From assembly GCA_900757615.1 (NCBI GenBank), contig CAAEON010000007.1, positions 1 through 19,598 on the forward strand: a DNA stretch of 19,598 nucleotides, given 5' to 3'. The notes beneath the pieces are model-generated. The model saw nothing but the letters and a program-made list of their open reading frames with translations. It ran no database searches and was not told where the DNA came from. The position numbers and the translations under genes were made by a program. Of this stretch, positions 7,401-15,453 are shown one piece after another (positions within the stretch are counted from its first letter, which is position 1; each line of letters opens with the position of its first letter). The DNA comes from an uncultured Collinsella sp. GTDB taxonomy: Bacteria > Actinomycetota > Coriobacteriia > Coriobacteriales > Coriobacteriaceae.

Positions 7401-7746
7401 CTTGCCTCATGTGTAACTTGTCTATTCTACATAAAAAGATGCACGACACATGGGTATGTGCGCCAAAAGCCTGACAAATGGTATGAACGTTGCCGCGCCG
7501 CGCGCCAAGCGTCACGGCAACAGGTATTCAAAAGCAGACAAGATGAAAGCGTCCAAGACGAATGACGTCTCCCGCCGTTCGTCCCAAAAACGGTGCCGCT
7601 CGTTTTGCAGTTCTGCCTTCGGTCGAGCTGCGAGCGGCGCTGCTGCGCCAAGGCCGTATCTTAAAGCCATGGAATAAAAGCGCGCGGCAAAACGGACCGC
7701 GCAAGGGGTGACGCCAAGGGGCGTCAAAAAGGAAAGGAGGGGAACA
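7401..7746. promoter_or_regulatory. Divergent intergenic region with structured leader of the permease gene
   Basis: No credible gene lies here. Leftward, TAGAAT near 7424-7429 could be a -10 for the peptidase, without a clear -35. Rightward there are several dyads: GTTGCCG (7489-7495) with CGGCAAC (7515-7521); GCGCGG (7682-7687) with CCGCGC (7697-7702); and TGACGCC (7709-7715) with GGCGTCA (7720-7726). The last hairpin ends just before the purine-rich ribosome site AAAGGAGGGG. This arrangement could control translation of the permease, but no known riboswitch motif was recognised. Confidence 0.4.
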
Positions 7747-9198
7747 ATGGCGGACAAGAATGCAGAAGTTGCAGTCGAGGATAACGGCGGCATGAAGAAA
7801 ACGCTTTCGCTCTGGAACTTCTTCACCATCGGTTTCGGTGCCATCATCGGTACCGGTTGGGTTCTGCAGGTCGGCGACTGGATGGTCGTGGGCGGCGGTC
7901 CCGTTCCCGCTATGATCGCATTCCTCTTGGGTGCAATCTTCCTCGTGCCCGTCGGAGCTGTTTTCGGTGAGCTCACGGCTGCTATCCCCATTTCGGGCGG
8001 CATCGTCGAGTATGTCGATCGTAGCTTTGGCCGTACGATGAGCTACATCACCGGCTGGCTCCTGGCCCTGGGCAACGGCATCCTGTGCCCGTGGGAGGCC
8101 ATCGCCATCTCGACCCTCGTGTCCGAGATGTTCGGCAGCCTGCCCGGCCTTGAGTGGCTGCGCGCCGTCAAGCTCTACACCATCCTGGGCGCCGACGTTT
8201 ACCTGTTCCCGACGCTGATCGCGCTCGGCTTTGCAACCTACGTCATCTTCCTCAACTTCCGCGGTGCCAGCTCGGCCGCCAAGCTGCAGGCCTTCCTGAC
8301 CAAGGCCCTGCTCTGCGGCATGCTGCTCGCCATGGGCGTCTCGCTGTTCACCGGCTCGCCGGACAACGCCATGCCCGTGTTCTCCCAGGTCACCGGTGCT
8401 GGCGGCGGCAAGCCCGCTACCGAGGGCACCAGCCTGTTCGCAGGCATCGTTTCGGTCCTGGTTCTGACCCCGTTCTTCTACGCCGGCTTCGACACCATTC
8501 CTCAGCAGGCTGAGGAAGCAGCCGAGGGCCTCAACTGGAACAAGTTCGGCAAGATCATCTCCTTGGCCCTGCTGGCCGCCGGCGGCTTCTACATGGTCTG
8601 CATCTACTCGTTCGGCACCATCCTCGACTGGCATGAGTTTGTTAAGAGCCCGGTTCCCGCGCTTGCCTGCCTCAAGGGCATCAACATGCTCCTGTACCTG
8701 GCCATGCTCGTCATCGCCACGCTTGGACCCATGGGCCCGATGAACTCCTTCTACGGCGCCACGAGCCGCATCATGCTCGCCATGGGCCGCAAGGGCCAGC
8801 TGCCCGAGAAGTTCGCCGAGGTCGATCCCAAGTCCGGTGCTCCCAAGCTCGCCTGCGTCGTTCTGGGCGTCATCACCGTCGTCGGTCCGTTCCTGGGCAA
8901 GAACATGCTCATCCCTCTGACCAACGTGTCCGCTCTCGCCTTCATCTTCTCCTGCGGCATGGTCGCCCTTGCTTGCCTGCGTATGCGCTTCACCGAGCCC
9001 GACCTGCCTCGTCCCTACGAGGTGCCCGGCGGCAAGTTTGGCATCAGCCTCGCTATCGTTGCCTGCGGCACCATCATTGGCCTGCTCGTGATCCCGTTCT
9101 CTCCCGCCTCCCTCAACATGGTGGAGTGGAGCATCGTGATCGGCTGGCTGGCTGTTGGCTTGGCCCTCATGGCCTTCACCAATTCCCGCAAAAAATAA
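7747..9198 (+). CDS. APC-superfamily amino-acid permease
   Basis: This 483-aa polytopic membrane transporter is predicted to move amino acids, or a related small amine or peptide, across the membrane. The signature GFGAIIGTGW at 29-38 in the first helix is the APC substrate-binding loop, and about 12 hydrophobic segments follow. Both ends are polar, with the C terminus ending NSRKK. The ATG at 7747 has a strong AAAGGAGGGG; an earlier in-frame GTG at 7708 falls inside a hairpin and is rejected. The gene uses C-ending codons and Phe TTC heavily and ends in TAA, suggesting high expression. It precedes the amidohydrolase by 131 bases, so the pair may import and break down the same compound. The substrate cannot be read from sequence. 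Confidence 0.9.
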   Translation: MADKNAEVAVEDNGGMKKTLSLWNFFTIGFGAIIGTGWVLQVGDWMVVGGGPVPAMIAFLLGAIFLVPVGAVFGELTAAIPISGGIVEYVDRSFGRTMSYITGWLLALGNGILCPWEAIAISTLVSEMFGSLPGLEWLRAVKLYTILGADVYLFPTLIALGFATYVIFLNFRGASSAAKLQAFLTKALLCGMLLAMGVSLFTGSPDNAMPVFSQVTGAGGGKPATEGTSLFAGIVSVLVLTPFFYAGFDTIPQQAEEAAEGLNWNKFGKIISLALLAAGGFYMVCIYSFGTILDWHEFVKSPVPALACLKGINMLLYLAMLVIATLGPMGPMNSFYGATSRIMLAMGRKGQLPEKFAEVDPKSGAPKLACVVLGVITVVGPFLGKNMLIPLTNVSALAFIFSCGMVALACLRMRFTEPDLPRPYEVPGGKFGISLAIVACGTIIGLLVIPFSPASLNMVEWSIVIGWLAVGLALMAFTNSRKK

Positions 9199-9204
9199 CG
9201 CCGA

Positions 9205-9299
9205 GCCGGGGCGGATCGGGTGCGCGGAACCCTCTCTTCCGCGCACCGAACCCGGCATCACTTGGGTAGTTTTGTGAGGCCTTAACCCAACGCGGCCTC
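9205..9299. other. Two hairpins between permease and amidohydrolase genes
   Basis: Hairpin one has an outer stem GCCGGG (9205-9210) with CCCGGC (9251-9256) and an inner perfect 11-bp stem GGTGCGCGGAA (9219-9229) with TTCCGCGCACC (9237-9247). Hairpin two pairs GAGGCC (9276-9281) with GGCCTC (9294-9299). Neither is directly followed by a T run, so neither is a clear terminator. They could protect or process the message so that the two genes are expressed at different levels. Confidence 0.6.
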
Positions 9300-9329
9300 G
9301 CCCACTATATGGATCCATAAGGAGGAACC

Positions 9330-10607
9330 ATGTCCACTAAGTATGCAATCGTTGGCGGCAAGCTCATCGACGGTACCGGTGCCGAGCCGGTCGAGAACTC
9401 CCTCGTTCTCGTCGACGACAACGGCAAGATCGAGTACGCCGGTGCCATGCAGGACCTTCCCGAGGGCGTTGAGGTCATCGACGCCGCCGGCAAGACCGTC
9501 CTTCCCGGCCTGATCGACACCCACCTGCACTTCTCGGGCAACCTGACCGACGATGACACCGACTGGGTCATGCAGCCGCTCCTCGAGAAGCAGGCCGTCG
9601 CCGTCAAGCAGGCCTACGACTGCCTCACCCACGGTCTCACCACCGTCTGCGAGATCGGCCGCTTTGGTATCCAGATCCGCGACTGCATCGACAAGGGCGT
9701 CTTCAAGGGCCCGCGCGTTCTGGCCACCGGCCTTGGCTTCTGCCGCGTTGCCGGCCACGGCGACTCCCACCACTGCAGCCAGGAGCTCAACAAGGAATCG
9801 CACCCCTGGGGCGATCAGGTCGACGGTCCTTGGGATCTGCGTAAGGCCGTCCGTCGTCGCCTGCGTGAGAACCCCGATGCCATCAAGATCTGGGCTACCG
9901 GTGGCGGCATCTGGCGCTGGGACTCCGGCCGCGACCAGCACTACTGCTCCGAGGAGATTCAGGCTGTGGTCGAAGAGGCCAAGATGGTCGGCATCCCCGT
10001 GTGGAGCCACTGCTACAACAACCACGCCGCTGCCTACGATTCCGTTCGCTTTGGCTGTGAGCAGCTGATTCACGGCTTCGATATCGATGAGCGCACCATG
10101 GACCTCATGGCCGAGCAGGGCACCTTCTTCACTCCGACGATCGCCTTCCTGCCCACCTGGTACGCCACCTATCCGCCCGTCTACGTCCCCGAGCTGCACG
10201 ACAAGTACGAGGGCACCCTGGTCGAGAAGGAGCTGCAGCGCAACTACGACTGCCTGCGCGAGGCCAAGAAGCGCGGCGTCGTCATGACGATCGGCTCCGA
10301 CTCCTTCTCCTTCGTCACCCCGTACGGCACCTGCTCCATCGAGGAGATGTACGAGTTCGTCGACAAGATCGGCTTCACCCCGGTCGAGACCATCACCTGT
10401 GCCACCCTCAACGGTGCCAAGATGTGCCACATCGAGGACGAGACCGGTTCCATCGAGGCCGGCAAGTGCGCCGACCTGCTGGTCGTCAACGGTGACGTCG
10501 CCGCCGACATCCACGTGCTCAACACCGACAACATGGACGTCATCATGAAGGACGGCTGGATTGTCGAGGCCGGCACCTTCGGCGAGGCAAACAAGTACAG
10601 CGCCTAA
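9330..10607 (+). CDS. Metal-dependent amidohydrolase (imidazolonepropionase/dipeptidase-like)
   Basis: This 425-aa cytoplasmic enzyme belongs to the amidohydrolase superfamily and cuts C-N bonds. A beta-sandwich N terminus (about 1-58) is followed by the TIM barrel with the full metal ligand set: His65 and His67 in DTHLHFSG, a likely carboxylated Lys186 in AIKIWATGG, His227 in WSHCYN, His248 in LIHGFD and Asp324 in IGSDSF. A C-terminal strand (GSIEAGKCADLLVVNGD) closes the sandwich. The COG1228-like pattern suggests a dipeptidase or N-acyl-amino-acid hydrolase with two metals. The ATG at 9330 follows a perfect AAGGAGG. Codon use is strongly C-biased and the stop is TAA, as in the permease upstream. 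The exact substrate is unknown; the permease suggests an amino-acid derivative. Confidence 0.88.
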   Translation: MSTKYAIVGGKLIDGTGAEPVENSLVLVDDNGKIEYAGAMQDLPEGVEVIDAAGKTVLPGLIDTHLHFSGNLTDDDTDWVMQPLLEKQAVAVKQAYDCLTHGLTTVCEIGRFGIQIRDCIDKGVFKGPRVLATGLGFCRVAGHGDSHHCSQELNKESHPWGDQVDGPWDLRKAVRRRLRENPDAIKIWATGGGIWRWDSGRDQHYCSEEIQAVVEEAKMVGIPVWSHCYNNHAAAYDSVRFGCEQLIHGFDIDERTMDLMAEQGTFFTPTIAFLPTWYATYPPVYVPELHDKYEGTLVEKELQRNYDCLREAKKRGVVMTIGSDSFSFVTPYGTCSIEEMYEFVDKIGFTPVETITCATLNGAKMCHIEDETGSIEAGKCADLLVVNGDVAADIHVLNTDNMDVIMKDGWIVEAGTFGEANKYSA

Positions 10608-10648
10608 GCTACCGTTCATCGATGGCTTGATGTAAAACACAGTATTTG

Positions 10649-10687
10649 ATTGCATAATGCAATGGAGAGGGTCGCTTGCTGCCCTCT
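10649..10687 (+). promoter_or_regulatory. Palindrome over a -10-like box and leader hairpin before the first kinase
   Basis: ATTGCAT-A-ATGCAAT (10649-10663) is a perfect 15-nt palindrome that contains the -10-like CATAAT (10653-10658). No convincing -35 is seen at 16-18 bases. A small hairpin follows (AGAGGG at 10666-10671 with CCCTCT at 10682-10687, then TTATT), which is attenuator-like but weak. The place fits an operator controlling the kinase/regulator genes. There is no clear terminator after the amidohydrolase, so read-through from it is also possible. Confidence 0.35.
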
Positions 10688-10725
10688 TTATTGCTATGGG
10701 GTGCGTCAGTAAGAAGGAGATGACG

Positions 10726-12111
10726 GTGGATCTCAATAGGCTGATTCTGGGCAAGAGCTACAATTCTACCAAGGTCTTTCGTACCGCTCAGCATGTGGTT
10801 CAAGCCATCTTGCTCGGTATTGTCGTTCCGCTGCTTATCCTGCTGCTCATCTGGGATCTAACCGATAATCCCAATCCCGTTCCGGCCGTTGTCGTCATTG
10901 CCGGCTTGGTCATGCTGTGCTTCTTCTTCTCGTACGTCTTTGTCGTTCCCGACGACCTCACATCGAGCGCTACCGACCGCACGCTCGCCATCGCGTCGAA
11001 AATATTCGCCTACACGTCGCGCGGCCTTACGCCCGAAGCTGCCCTGGGCGCCTCTAAGATCATCCTGTCCGAAACTATCGCCTCTGCCATCTGCTTTACC
11101 GACGGCAAGCAGGTGTTGGCAAGCTGGGGCGAGGACTCGGCAAAATGCCCCGCGGGCACCCCGGTGGTGCTGCGGACCACGCTCAATGTGATCAACAGCG
11201 GTGAGCAAAGCGTGTTCTCGCGCGATGCCTCGACTGAGACGGGTGGCTACTTTCCGCGCCTGCGCGCCGGTATTGTCGCACCGCTTACCGTGCGCGGGCA
11301 TTGCGTGGGCACGCTCGAGCTGTATTATCCCCGTCTGAGCAGCATCGATATGCGCCAGACGGCGCTTGCCTCGGGCTTTGCCGACCTCATTTCCACGCAG
11401 CTTGCGAGCTTTGAGCTCGAGCGCCAGGACGAGCTTACGGCCCGCGTGGAGCTGCGCGCCTTGCAATCGCAGGTCGATCCTCATTTTCTATTCAATACCA
11501 TTAGCACGATCGTGTCGCTCGTTCGAACCGAGCCCGACAAGGCGCGATCGCTGCTGATCGACTTCTCCAACTACTATCGTCAGACGCTTTCTGATTCCGA
11601 TACGCTCACCACGCTCGAGCACGAGGTGGAACAGGGCACTCGCTATATCAATCTTATGCAGGCTCGTTATGGCGACGGCCGTCTGCGCGTCTCGGTCGAT
11701 ATCGACTTTGAGGTGCGCGATTGCATGGTGCCGCCGTTTATCTTGCAGCCGTTGCTCGAAAACTGCATCAAGCACGCGCAGCGCGAGACCGAGCCGCTTT
11801 CTATTCATGTTAGGGCTTTCGAGACCGATGACGGTTTGGAGATCATCGTCGAGGACGACGGCATCGGTATGAGCGAAGAGGTCTGCGCACATCTGTTTGA
11901 GCAGCATCGCCTGGAGGAGCCCGAGAGCATTACCGCCGACGGCTCCGTCAAGCGAGGTTGCGGCCTGGCGCTCTTCAACGTGCTTCAGCGCATCCATTTC
12001 TTTTACGGAGAAGATTCCGGCATGCGCGTGAAGTCCCAGGAGGGCGTGGGGACGCAGGTCATCGTCGAGCTGAACGGCGAGCCGCATGAGCCCGCGCCGT
12101 TGACGGCGTAG
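10726..12111 (+). CDS. LytS-like sensor histidine kinase 1
   Basis: This 461-aa membrane sensor kinase should autophosphorylate and pass phosphate to the LytTR regulator encoded next. Layout: two membrane helices at about 24-43 and 53-74; a GAF-like sensor region at about 85-230 (ending ASGFADLISTQLA); the His_kinase domain (PF06580-like) with His253 in DPHFLFNTIST; and an ATPase core with N-box Asn346 (LLENCIKH) and G-box EDDGIGM at about 376-382. The multi-helix 5TMR module of classical LytS is missing. GTG at 10726 is chosen because AAGGAG stands six bases upstream; the ATG at 10720 touches that site, and the ATGs at 10657 and 10696 are poorer. It ends 38 bases before its partner. The signal is unknown. 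Confidence 0.9.
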   Translation: MDLNRLILGKSYNSTKVFRTAQHVVQAILLGIVVPLLILLLIWDLTDNPNPVPAVVVIAGLVMLCFFFSYVFVVPDDLTSSATDRTLAIASKIFAYTSRGLTPEAALGASKIILSETIASAICFTDGKQVLASWGEDSAKCPAGTPVVLRTTLNVINSGEQSVFSRDASTETGGYFPRLRAGIVAPLTVRGHCVGTLELYYPRLSSIDMRQTALASGFADLISTQLASFELERQDELTARVELRALQSQVDPHFLFNTISTIVSLVRTEPDKARSLLIDFSNYYRQTLSDSDTLTTLEHEVEQGTRYINLMQARYGDGRLRVSVDIDFEVRDCMVPPFILQPLLENCIKHAQRETEPLSIHVRAFETDDGLEIIVEDDGIGMSEEVCAHLFEQHRLEEPESITADGSVKRGCGLALFNVLQRIHFFYGEDSGMRVKSQEGVGTQVIVELNGEPHEPAPLTA

Positions 12112-12149
12112 CACGCGGTTGGATTGAGAGAAAAAGAGGGGAAGCACAT

Positions 12150-12884
12150 ATGTCCGAAGGCTGGAACATCTTGGTGGTTGATGACGAACCTCCCATTAGG
12201 GCTGAGCTACGCTATCTGTTGGAAAAGGATACGCGTGTGGGCCAGATCGCCGAGGCAGGCAATGTCACCGAAGCCGTGGAGTCGATTCTGTCGAACAAGC
12301 CCGACGTGCTGTTTTTAGACATTACCATGCCCGGTCGCTCGGGAATTGAGCTTGCCGAGACGCTGCAGAACCTAAAGACGCCGCCGGTGGTTGTGTTTGT
12401 GACGGCGTTTGCCGAGTTTGCCGCCGATGCGTATAACCTCGATGCGGTCGACTATGTCGTCAAGCCGGTCGAGGACGCACGCCTGTCAAAGGCACTCGAC
12501 AAGATCGAGACAGCCTTGGGTGCCCGTCGTGTTATCCACGCTCCGCGCCAGCCTTTGCGTCTGACGGTGGACCGCGGGGGCAAAAAGGTGTTCATTCCCG
12601 CCGCAGACGTCTGCTACTTTGAGGCGCGCGCCGATTTTTGCAATGCCATCTGCGCCGAGGGAACGTACCTGATCAATGAGTCGATCTCTTCGCTCGAGCG
12701 TCGCTTGGTCTCCGAGGGCTTTATTCGCGTTCATCGCAGCTATCTGGTCAATTTGGAAGACGTGCACAATGTTGAGATTGGCTCCACGGGGTTGATGGAG
12801 CTCAGGCTCGACCGCGTGAGCTCGACGGTGCCCGTGTCCCGCCGTCGCGCTGCCGAGGTTAAAGCACGCTTGGGGCTTGCGTAG
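12150..12884 (+). CDS. LytTR-family response regulator 1
   Basis: This 244-aa transcription factor is the partner of the kinase just upstream. The receiver domain (about 5-125) has acidic Asp11 and Asp12, phospho-acceptor Asp57 in FLDITMPG, Thr85 and Lys105 (VVKPVED). The LytTR DNA-binding domain (about 140-244) shows the typical FEARADFCNAI, FIRVHRSYLVNL and VPVSRRR motifs. The ATG at 12150 has an AGGGG about 8-9 bases upstream. LytTR proteins usually bind paired 9-bp direct repeats; no convincing pair was found by eye near the flanking genes, so targets are unknown. Possible targets are the permease/amidohydrolase genes upstream or the phospholipase-like gene downstream. Confidence 0.93.
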   Translation: MSEGWNILVVDDEPPIRAELRYLLEKDTRVGQIAEAGNVTEAVESILSNKPDVLFLDITMPGRSGIELAETLQNLKTPPVVVFVTAFAEFAADAYNLDAVDYVVKPVEDARLSKALDKIETALGARRVIHAPRQPLRLTVDRGGKKVFIPAADVCYFEARADFCNAICAEGTYLINESISSLERRLVSEGFIRVHRSYLVNLEDVHNVEIGSTGLMELRLDRVSSTVPVSRRRAAEVKARLGLA

Positions 12885-12904
12885 ACGGTCTGCGTGCCGT
12901 CGTT
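12884..12904 (+). terminator. Weak hairpin after response regulator 1, possible terminator
   Basis: GACGGT (12884-12889) pairs with GCCGTC (12896-12901), one pair being G-U, followed by only GTTT. It overlaps the last base of the stop codon. Termination would be inefficient. Confidence 0.3.
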
Positions 12905-12976
12905 TGCCATCGCAGGTTTGGCATGGGCGCGCGGTGGGCATAATGGGTGGCATCGAATGAAATCGAAAGGATCATT

Positions 12977-13921
12977 ATGCCCGCGCTTATCACCCATCAT
13001 CTGTTTGGCGAGGAAAGCATCGACCGTCTTCCGCAGGGCGTCATAACGTCCGATGAAGAGCGCATTGCCTTTATCTTGGGCAACCAAGGCCCCGACCCGT
13101 TTTTCTTTCACATTCTGACACCGCGTGTTTCCGACTGTACGCTGCTGGCGCAGGTCATGCATCGCTCGCGCATGTCTCGCCAGTTCGCGTGCCTGCGCGA
13201 CGGCGTGTCGCATCTGCTGCCGCGCGACGCCAGCTTGGGTCGCGCCTTTGCGCTGGGCCTGCTGTCTCATTACGTGCTCGACCGCAACGCCCATCCCTTT
13301 GTCTATGAGCAACAGTTTGGCATCGTGGAGTCCGATTCAGAGCTTGAGGATTCGAGCAGTCAGGTCCATGCCGTGATCGAGAGCGACCTGGATGTACTGA
13401 TGCTGCAGCTTAAACGCGATGGCGCTACGGTCGACGATTACCCGCCGGCGGGCGAGATCGTCACCACCGATCGCATCAATCGCGTGGCCGGCGTGCTGAT
13501 GAGCTATGTTGCCGGACGCGTGTACGGCATTGACATTCCGGCGGGGGAGTACGGTGCTGCCGTTGCCAATATGCAGCGACTTTACCGCGCGATTGAGCCG
13601 GCCGGCTCCGCAAAGACGCGCGCGATCTCGCTGGTTGAGGGCTTGGTGCACGACTACTCGCTGCTCGACGGCCTTGCCCATCGCGTGACGACGGAGCTGC
13701 CCGAGCGCACCGGTAACCTGGGCCATCTGACATGGAAGAATCCTTTTACCGACGAGGTCTCGAACGAGAGTTTCCCCGAGGTCTTTGATCGCGCGCTGGT
13801 CGATTACGAGTGCACGGTCGCACGTTTTATCGAGACCGGCGACATGGACGCCGTGACCGGCCACATCAACTACAGCGGTCGCGTGCTCGGCGCCGACGAG
13901 GAGTTCGACCGCGAGGAGTAG
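12977..13921 (+). CDS. Zinc-dependent phospholipase C-like protein
   Basis: This 314-aa protein resembles the alpha-helical zinc-dependent phospholipase C fold (PF00882-like). Visible motifs: an N-terminal His7 in MPALITHHLFG, GNQGPDPFFF at 35-44, HYVLDRNAHPF with His98, Asp102 and His106, and HAVIESDLD with His131 and Glu135. These are the sort of His/Asp/Glu ligands that hold the zinc cluster. Unlike secreted clostridial or Bacillus phospholipases there is no signal peptide, so it should be cytoplasmic and may act on another phosphoester or be non-catalytic. The ATG at 12977 has GAAAGG upstream. A possible promoter is TTGGCA (12918-12923) with CATAAT (12939-12944), spacing only 15. It is placed between the first kinase pair and the MFS carrier. 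Substrate not known. Confidence 0.75.
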   Translation: MPALITHHLFGEESIDRLPQGVITSDEERIAFILGNQGPDPFFFHILTPRVSDCTLLAQVMHRSRMSRQFACLRDGVSHLLPRDASLGRAFALGLLSHYVLDRNAHPFVYEQQFGIVESDSELEDSSSQVHAVIESDLDVLMLQLKRDGATVDDYPPAGEIVTTDRINRVAGVLMSYVAGRVYGIDIPAGEYGAAVANMQRLYRAIEPAGSAKTRAISLVEGLVHDYSLLDGLAHRVTTELPERTGNLGHLTWKNPFTDEVSNESFPEVFDRALVDYECTVARFIETGDMDAVTGHINYSGRVLGADEEFDREE

Positions 13922-14022
13922 GGCTCGTGCGTGCCCCTTTGCCGAATCCTTACCGGCGGTTCTGGACAATTGGGGTACGATGAACTAACTGCATATCGGG
14001 CGAATACGAAGGGTCCCTGTCC

Positions 14023-15282
14023 ATGAAATACACCAAGCTCGAGCGTAACTGGGTTATGTATGATGTGGGCAATTCGGCCCTCGTGCTGCTCAATACCTCG
14101 GTGGTGCCCATTTACTTTAACGCCATCAATACCGGCGCTTCCTCGGCCGACCTGGTGGTCGCCTGGGGCAATGCACAGACGATCGCCTCGCTGGTCATCG
14201 CCATGCTCATGCCCATTCTGGGCGCGCTTGCCGACTACGCCGGCAACAAGATCAAGTTCTTCTTGGGCTTCTTCCTCACGGGCCTGGTGCTTTGCCTGGC
14301 GCAGGCTATCCCAATGTCCGCCATGGCATTTTTGACCGTGTACGTGCTGTGCACCATCGGACTTAACTCTTCTATGACGTTCTACGACGCCATGCTGCCC
14401 GACATTACCACCGACGAGCGCATGGACGCCGTGTCCAGCTCGGGCTATGCCTGGGGCTACATCGGTTCCACCGTGCCGTTCGTCATCTGCCTGGCGCTCA
14501 TCATGGGTGGCCCCGCTCTTGGCGTCCCCACCATGCTGGCAACGCGTCTGTCGTTTATCATCACTGGTGCCTGGTGGCTCATCTTTACCCTGCCGCTCAT
14601 TCGCACCTATAAGCAAAAGTACGGTCGCGAGCGCAAGCCCGAAGACACCATCGGCCACATCGTGGGCGGTGTGTTCTCCGAGGTCGGACAAACCATGCGC
14701 GAGATCGCCCACAACAAGACCGTGCTGGTCTACATGATCGCGTTCTTCTTCTATATCGACGGTGTGCACACGGTCATTTCCATGGCCACCAGTTACGGAT
14801 CGGCCTTGGGCATCGATTCGACGCAGCTGGTCCTGGCGCTGCTCGTCACGCAGTTTGTTGCTTTTCCGTCCGCCATCATTTACGGCAAGCTCGCCGGCCG
14901 CGTGGGCACGCTCAACATGATCTTGGTGGCAGTCGCCGCCTATATGGGCATCGTGCTCTTTGCCGCGTTCTTCCTCAAGACCGCCTTTGAGTTTTGGGTG
15001 CTTGCCATTTTGGTCGGCCTGTTCCAGGGCGGCGTGCAGGCGCTCAGCCGTAGCTACTTTGGCCGCATTATCCCCAAGGAAAAGTCCAACGAGTACTACG
15101 GCTTCTTTGACATCTTTGGTCGTTATGCAAGCGTTATGGGCACCTTCCTGGTGTCGGTCGTCACCTCGCTGACCGGCAACCCGTCGCTGGGCGTCCTTTC
15201 CATTGGTGTGCTGCTGGTCGTTGGCTTTATGCTGCTGGTCCGCCTGTCCCGCATGACTCGGGCGGCAGAGCATGCCGCATAG
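14023..15282 (+). CDS. UMF1-family (Atg22-like) MFS transporter
   Basis: This 419-aa membrane carrier has about 12 hydrophobic segments split by a polar loop at about 195-232 (TYKQKYGRERKPEDT). Family marks are WVMYDVGNSAL near the N terminus, FYDAMLPDI at 120-128, and GGVQALSRSYFGRIIP (336-351), closely followed by YYGFFDIFGRYAS. The UMF1 group is related to yeast Atg22, a vacuolar amino-acid effluxer; the bacterial substrates are mostly undefined. The ATG at 14023 follows GAAGGG by nine bases. The gap before it (13922-14022) holds a TACGAT -10-like box at 13976-13981 without a good -35. It appears to end at the terminator at 15397. Confidence 0.88.
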   Translation: MKYTKLERNWVMYDVGNSALVLLNTSVVPIYFNAINTGASSADLVVAWGNAQTIASLVIAMLMPILGALADYAGNKIKFFLGFFLTGLVLCLAQAIPMSAMAFLTVYVLCTIGLNSSMTFYDAMLPDITTDERMDAVSSSGYAWGYIGSTVPFVICLALIMGGPALGVPTMLATRLSFIITGAWWLIFTLPLIRTYKQKYGRERKPEDTIGHIVGGVFSEVGQTMREIAHNKTVLVYMIAFFFYIDGVHTVISMATSYGSALGIDSTQLVLALLVTQFVAFPSAIIYGKLAGRVGTLNMILVAVAAYMGIVLFAAFFLKTAFEFWVLAILVGLFQGGVQALSRSYFGRIIPKEKSNEYYGFFDIFGRYASVMGTFLVSVVTSLTGNPSLGVLSIGVLLVVGFMLLVRLSRMTRAAEHAA

Positions 15283-15396
15283 GAGCGAGCGGCTATTGTG
15301 CCTGTCCACGGTACTCTTTTGGGGTTATCCGCAATAAACATTGCGACTTGCGAGCAATGATTTGCCCAAGTGGGTATGATGGAATCAGCTAGGTCG

Positions 15397-15432
15397 CGGG
15401 GCGTCGCCTGTGTTTGGCGGCGTCCCGTTTTT
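15397..15432 (+). terminator. Terminator-type hairpin just upstream of the glycosyltransferase
   Basis: A continuous 12-pair stem (15397-15408 with 15416-15427, two G-U pairs) and a 7-nt loop are followed by TTTTT. It is 114 bases past the MFS stop yet only 21 bases before the glycosyltransferase ATG. It may end the MFS transcript, but a TATGAT box at 15375-15380 directly upstream means it could also act as an attenuator for the next operon. Confidence 0.8.
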
Positions 15433-15453
15433 GTGTTGCAGGGAGGGTAAGGC

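Noticed and set aside
7439..7677. Small rightward ORFs in the permease leader (for example 7450-7677)
   Set aside because: Basic, low-complexity translations without ribosome sites; the stretch is better explained as structured untranslated RNA.
7528..9318. 596-codon leftward ORF opposite the permease
   Set aside because: It is an antisense frame kept open by the strong C-ending codon bias of the permease; its translation is low-complexity Gly/Asp/Glu/His-rich without domains.
10611..10619. ACCGTTCAT as a LytTR half-site upstream of kinase 1
   Set aside because: It fits the general 9-bp consensus but no second half-site occurs at the required spacing, so it is likely chance.
9282..10754. 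490-codon leftward ORF opposite the amidohydrolase
   Set aside because: Same cause: an antisense shadow of a gene with all metal-ligand motifs on the plus strand.
13921..13940. Terminator after the phospholipase-like gene (GGGC...GCCC then CTTT)
   Set aside because: Only four pairs and three T residues; too weak to call.
13870..15309. 479-codon leftward ORF opposite the MFS carrier
   Set aside because: It is an antisense shadow with a His/Gly/Asp-rich translation, while the plus strand carries clear UMF1 motifs and membrane helices.
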